Assembly (NCBI GenBank): GCA_963920575.1
Contig: OY986967.1
Coordinates: forward strand, 2,401,869-2,465,868
Origin: Narthecium ossifragum
Taxonomy: Eukaryota > Streptophyta > Magnoliopsida > Dioscoreales > Nartheciaceae
Reading direction: 5' to 3'
Length of the DNA: 64,000 nucleotides
A program made the translations under genes and the position numbers. The notes below the pieces were generated by a model. The model worked only from the letters and a program-made list of their open reading frames with translations. It did not search any database and was not told where the DNA came from. Within the stretch, counting starts at the first letter, position 1, and every line of letters begins with the position of its first letter. This document shows positions 59,057 to 64,000 of the stretch, in pieces.

Positions 59057-61388
59057 TGTCGCGCCCCGACCCGCGGACGCCAAACTGGGCCGGGACACGA
59101 GGGGAAAAACCTACATCTACTAGCTTCAACTGGCAGAAACAATTGAAGTTAACACACAGCTGGCGGAAACAGCTAACAACAACTATTAACATCTATTAAC
59201 ATCTATTACAAAACAGATATAATAGAGTTAAACAAGAGTTCTAATACAACAAGTTTACAAGGGATCAACAACAGTCCCCAAAGAGCTACAACACCCACCG
59301 GGGTCTCCGCAAGGGCACAAACAAAACCATCCTGACCCTCAGACATGGCCAGGAGCCGGCGCGCTACCACGAGACGACCGACGGGGAAGCACCGGAGAGG
59401 AGCTGGGACCTGCACCTGCAAACAACACAGTCCAGGTAGGAATGAGCAACAGCTCAGCAGGGTCCTACTCTACCACTCTCGCTAGGAAGGCAACACCAAA
59501 CGAACCAACTCTGAAGCCAAGTACTGAGGCTTGCCAAGGATCCCATAAATCTCGTCAATAACCCGAAGGGCTCCTGTCCCAAGTACGCCCCTCCGACAAC
59601 CACTGCTCGGGGGTGGGCAACTCCGACAATCCCTGACACAGGGTGGACATGGCGCTACTAGTAGGACACCCTTCTCCAAGCGGGATCTCCACACTTGGCG
59701 GAACGACCGTGGTTAAGACTACCATCTCTCAGTACTCCAAGCAGCAGAGCCACACGACCCCTAACTCCCTACCAAAGACTAAGTCTAGCCATGGAAATCC
59801 ATCGATCCCATCGATGTTTCTTCCCCCCCCCCTTTTCCAGGGTTCCTGTCCAACGTACGTCCCTCCGATAGCCACTGCTCGAGGACTGGGCTACCTCCGA
59901 CGGTCCTTGACACAGGGTGGGCCAAACGATACCTGTAGGACACCCTTCTCCGTGCTGAACACCAGCAAGGGGACACAGGTCGGGTAATGGCATCCACCAC
60001 TTAGCCTTTGATCACCGAAGTCCACGGGTCAACCCCACCCAGGTTAGCCTAGCATGTCTAATGCACAGGAAGCAGGGCAGGATATGAATAAGGAAGACAG
60101 TAACAAACAACACAGCAGGGGCACACCTTCGGCCCATTTATTCTACACATCTCGAGAGGCATCACCCTCTCGGTTCCACCACAAAGCGATAAGCATTCAA
60201 GCATGATGAGTAACATGGTAAGCCCCAAGGGCAGAACCGTCAAAACCACTTACATGCGGAGCCCCGCGGGCAAAACCTCATTTAAAACCAATAAAAGTCT
60301 TCCCTGCATCGAAGGAGATCGATCTCACGTAGCGATGAGATCGATCTGCCTCAAGGCTAAGGGCACCCGTCCTGGTCACCCCAACGGGATCGATCTCCAC
60401 CCATCTGGAGATCGATCTCGTATGTGACCCTTGACGCACCTACGCCAACCGCCAAGAGATCGATCTCCCACCCAGGGAGATCGCTCTCGCTCGGGCGGAG
60501 CGTGCCACCCCAAACGAGATCGATCTCATCCCATGAGATCGATCCCAATGGGTTCGCCAGCGGCCGGACGGCGAGGAATACCGCCGGAATCCGCAACCAA
60601 ACCTCACCAAACTATTTGGGCTGGTAGAACCAAGCACCACGAAGCTACTCAAGGCTTCAAAACCGGAAAACATCAACTACACAAGGAGATCTATCGAAAT
60701 CAAAACCGGATTCAAAACCCTTAAAACAAGCCGGAGTCTTTGAGTAAGAACCCTACCTCCACAAAGCTGCTTCGATCCACGAAGCCTAGCCTAGGATCTT
60801 TCTCACGCCGTCACGGTTCCAACGAGCCTTCAAGCTCCGAGAACGGTGGCCGGAGGAGGGAGAATGGAGGAGGAAAGGGGCTGCCGGAACAGGGGAGGAA
60901 AAACAGAGCCGGGAGGAAGAAGAAGGAAGAAGCGAAAGAAAGGAAGGAGGAGGGGAAGGGGATAAGGCCGGGGAAAGCCGGCGAAGGCGGGGGAAAGGCG
61001 AAGGAGGGGAGCAAAAGTCTCCCCTCCCCTGACAGGGGAAGCGACGGCCATCGCCGTGGCCGTCCTTCGAACGCCACCGCCAACGACTTCCAGGCACAGA
61101 GAGATCGATCTGCATGCCATGCCAGATCGATCTGGATAGCAAGGCCAGATCGATCTCACCACCAAATGAGATCGATCTCCCTTGCCCAGAAAGGCAACCT
61201 TGGGCTGAGACTCAAGCCCAAGCCCAGATCTTCCGGTCCCGGGTCCACCTAACCTTTCTAAGCAAACACGAGCATCAACCAAGGTCTGTGTGTGCACACC
61301 CAGTGTGAAACGACCGCCAAGGCGCAATTTCTCAAATTACCCTTGTGGTCAACCACAAGCCACAGGAAAAGAGGGGCGGGTCCTCACA
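59057..61388 (+). mobile_element. Solo Ty3/gypsy (Tekay/Del-like) LTR nested in the copia element
   Basis: A 2332-bp LTR from TGTCGCGCC to CCTCACA, with copia-derived sequence on both sides. The five bases before it are CATCT and those after are CATCC, a target-site duplication with one mismatch. No internal region is present, so this is the product of LTR-LTR recombination. Positions 59584-61388 are homologous to 1-1823. The palindrome array (60316-60545 and 61102-61182) has more units than the other copy. Long open frames inside it on both strands (for example within 60740-61327) are low-complexity artefacts. Confidence 0.85.
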
Positions 61389-64000
61389 CATCCTCTATGA
61401 CGTGACAGAATGCACTAGACATCCTAGAATGGTTCTCAATAACAAAATTGATTCATTCACAGTGCCAAACATCCACTTAACAGTAACTTGTTATTACCCA
61501 TTAAACCTTTAGTCTATCAATTTTGCTAGGAAAAGGTTGGGTTCCCATTACTGATGGCTTTAACAAGGGGCTGCAAACCCATTCCACAAGATGTAGTTCT
61601 GATCAAGTCTCTAGATAATCCTTTTGTAAGAGGATCGGCTAAGTTACTACTTGATCTAACATAAATAATAGTAATTATTCCTTCTGCTATCAAACTGTTT
61701 GATATAATCATGTCTTAAGCTTATATGTCTAGACTTGCCATTATAAATTTTACTATAAGCTCTAGACATAGTTGCTTCACTGTCACAATGCAAAGAAATG
61801 GATGGCATCGGCTGTGGCCACAGCTTTATATCTAATAATAAATTTCTCAGCCATTCCGCCTCTTTGCTTGCCGCTGCTAATGCGATAAACTCAGATTCCA
61901 TTGTGGAATGTGAAATACACGTATGCTTTTTAGAGGCCCATGATACTGCTCCTCCACCAAGGGTAAATACCCAACCAGACGTTGATTTACTATCACTTGC
62001 TCCAGTAATCCAACTAGCATCAGAATACCCTTCTAATACTGCTGAAAATCTGTTGTAAAATAGTCCTATAGCAATTGTTTGTTTCAGATAACCAAGGACT
62101 CTACCAACAACCTTCCAATGTAGCACACTTGGATTACTAGTATATCTAGAAAGTTTACATATTGCAAATGCAACATCTGGCCTAGTGCAATGCATGACAT
62201 ACATTAAACTGCCTATTGCACTAGCATACTCTAATTGAGCTACTGCTCTCCCATTATTTTCAACCAATTTGAAAGAGGGATAATACGGGGTGTTTGCTTT
62301 TCTTATTTCCAAGTGTTGGAACTTAAGAAGCACTTTGTCAATATAATGGGATTGACACAAAGCAAAACCCCCACTATGTTTTTTAACTTTGATTCCCAGG
62401 ATAGTATCCACTTCATTAAGATCTTTCATTTTAAAGTTAGAAGTTAGATACTTCTTTGTATCACTGATCCCTATCATATTAGTACTGAAAATAAGCATGT
62501 CATCTACATAAAGACAAATAATAACACCATAGTCATCAGTAAACTTGGAGTAAATACAGTTGTCAGCACTATTATGCTTAAAACCATGAGCTAAAATCAC
62601 AGAGTCAAATTTCTCATGCCACTGTTTAGGTGCTTGCTTTAATCCATATACTGACTTGGCTAACTTGCAAACTTTCTTTTCATTTCCTGGCAAAACAAAT
62701 CCTTCAGGTTATTCCATGTAGACCTCTTCGCCGAGATCACCATTTAAAAATGTCGTTTTAACATCCATTTGATGCACAAACAAATCATAAATAGATGCAA
62801 GTGCTAATAGAACTCTAATTGATGTTATTCTTGCTACAGGTGCATAGGTATCAAAATAATCGATGCCCTCTTTTTGTCTATAGCCTTTAGCAACTAACCT
62901 TGCTTTGAAGGTTTGTATAGACCCATCTGTATGATACTTTCTTTGAAATACCCATTTACACCCAATTGGTTCGGAACCCAATGGTAAATCTACTAGAATC
63001 CATGTATTATTAGAAAGTATAGAATCCATCTCATCATTTATGGCTTCTTTCCAAAACGACGAATCTCTAGAACCTAGAGCTTCTTTATATGTTTTGGGAT
63101 CCTCCTCTACATGCAGTAAAATGGGTATTTTTCTAAGAACAACATTTCTATCTCCTTCTAGGCTTCTACTAAGAAAACAATAGATTGAGAAGAAATAAAA
63201 TCAGGACTCAATACCTTTTCTTTTCTAATTCTTTGACTCTTCCTTGGCACAATTGTAGTACATGGAATTTTTCTTTTGTTATTTTCCACTGGACTTGTAG
63301 GAGAGTCCTTTTCAAGCACAGTAGCAGGTTGAGAGATGGAATCATTAATGAATTTATTTTCAATAAACTCAACATCCCTTGATTCTATTATTACATTAGT
63401 CTCCAAGTCCAATAGTCTATAGGCTTTAGAATTTTCTGCATATCCTACAAATATGCTTTTCAAGGCTCTTGGTCCCAGTTTTGATCTTTTTGGATCAGGA
63501 ACTCTATAATATGCTATGCATCCCCATACTCGAAAGTATTTTAGAGTTGGTCTTTTACCTTTCCATAGTTCATACGGTGAATTATGTGTCTTTTTAGATG
63601 GAATTCTATTGTGAATGTAACATGCTGTAAGCAAAGCTTCACCCCATAGATTCATAGGCATTTAACATTTCTACTAATGTTCTATTTTTCCATTCTGCCA
63701 ATCCATTTTGTTGTGGGGTATATGAAGTAGTAGATTGATGAACAATACCATATTCTTCACAGTAAGAATTGAATTTTGTGGAGAAATACTCTCCACCTCT
63801 GTCACTACGAAGAGTTTTAATTTTCTTTTCCATTTGATTTTCAACAACAGACTTGTAGCATTTGAACTTATCAAATGCTTCATCTTTAGATCTCATTAGA
63901 TAAACATAGGTATACCTAGAAAAGTCGTCAATAAAAGTAATAAAATACATATTGCCTCCTCTAGTCAAAACTCCATTTAGTTCACAAATATCTGAATGTA
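61389..64000 (-). pseudogene. Ty1/copia polyprotein (integrase, reverse transcriptase, RNase H), decayed, runs off window
   Basis: On the minus strand the order is integrase core (63968-63640, with DDFSRYTYVY, SDRGGEY and PQQNGLAEWKNRT), integrase C-terminal part (63661-63158, NLWGEALLTACYIHNRIPSK, VWGCIAYYRVPDP), reverse transcriptase (63029-61900, [49 protein letters not shown] at 62510-62496) and RNase H (about 62000-61526, CDSEATM, NLADPLTKGLS). The order integrase before RT is that of Ty1/copia. At least four lesions are visible: a frameshift near 63655, one near 63170, a TAA in place of a glutamine codon at about 62708, and a frameshift near 61700. Gag and protease lie beyond the right edge. 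The part 61389-61525 is 3' internal non-coding sequence. Confidence 0.88.

Noticed and set aside
1..61388. The two gypsy LTR copies as the ends of one element
   Set aside because: They are 59 kb apart with six gene loci between them, and the right copy has its own target duplication.

Overview
The window is nuclear DNA of a flowering plant. The protein families are plant specific (SMAX1-like, AVT1-type transporter, CSLC glucan synthase, CNGC channel, plant ADF, BCHC-type BEACH protein). The genes are intron-rich, with GT-AG junctions in all but one intron, and the spaces between them are filled with LTR retrotransposons, TIR elements, a SINE-like repeat and microsatellites. The species cannot be fixed from the sequence. 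GC-rich first coding exons and Tekay/Del-type LTRs would suit a monocot or an early-diverging angiosperm, but that is inference. A run of exactly 200 N at 34994-35193 marks a scaffold join in a draft assembly.

Left edge to 2.3 kb: the right three quarters of a large Ty3/gypsy LTR, followed by a decayed Mutator-type fragment. 6.4-9.9 kb (minus): a complete three-exon SMAX1-like gene. 15.7-20.9 kb (minus): a twelve-exon AVT1-like amino acid transporter with one abnormal splice donor. 21.1-27.5 kb: a transposon-rich block holding a TIR element that carries a piece of an LRR receptor kinase gene, a 110-bp hairpin, MITE-like pieces, and two head-to-head LTR-like sequences on either side of a stray ADF last exon. 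28.4-29.1 kb (minus): an intact ADF gene. 30.2-32.1 kb (plus): the first coding exon of a BCHC2-like BEACH gene, broken by a frameshift and a stop and lacking the rest. 33-39.3 kb: a foldback element, the gap, LTR debris and MITEs.

40.7-43.3 kb (plus): a complete five-exon CSLC gene. 46.4-53.8 kb (minus): a complete seven-exon cyclic nucleotide-gated channel with an unusual residue in its pore filter. 55-56.3 kb: a Myb/SANT-like scrap, a duplicated SINE-like element and a MITE duplication. 58.2 kb to the right edge: a decayed Ty1/copia element (minus) with its 3' LTR, interrupted by a 2.3-kb solo gypsy LTR of the same family as the one at the left edge.

The genes do not form an operon or an obvious cluster; they are independent loci in signalling (SMXL, CNGC), transport (AVT1), cytoskeleton (ADF) and wall synthesis (CSLC). 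No wholly new system stands out. The most unusual features are gene-fragment capture by mobile elements, palindrome arrays inside the gypsy LTR, the GG splice donor in AVT1, and the altered CNGC pore. Exon boundaries were set by hand from splice sites, reading phase and remembered family sequences, and need transcript support.
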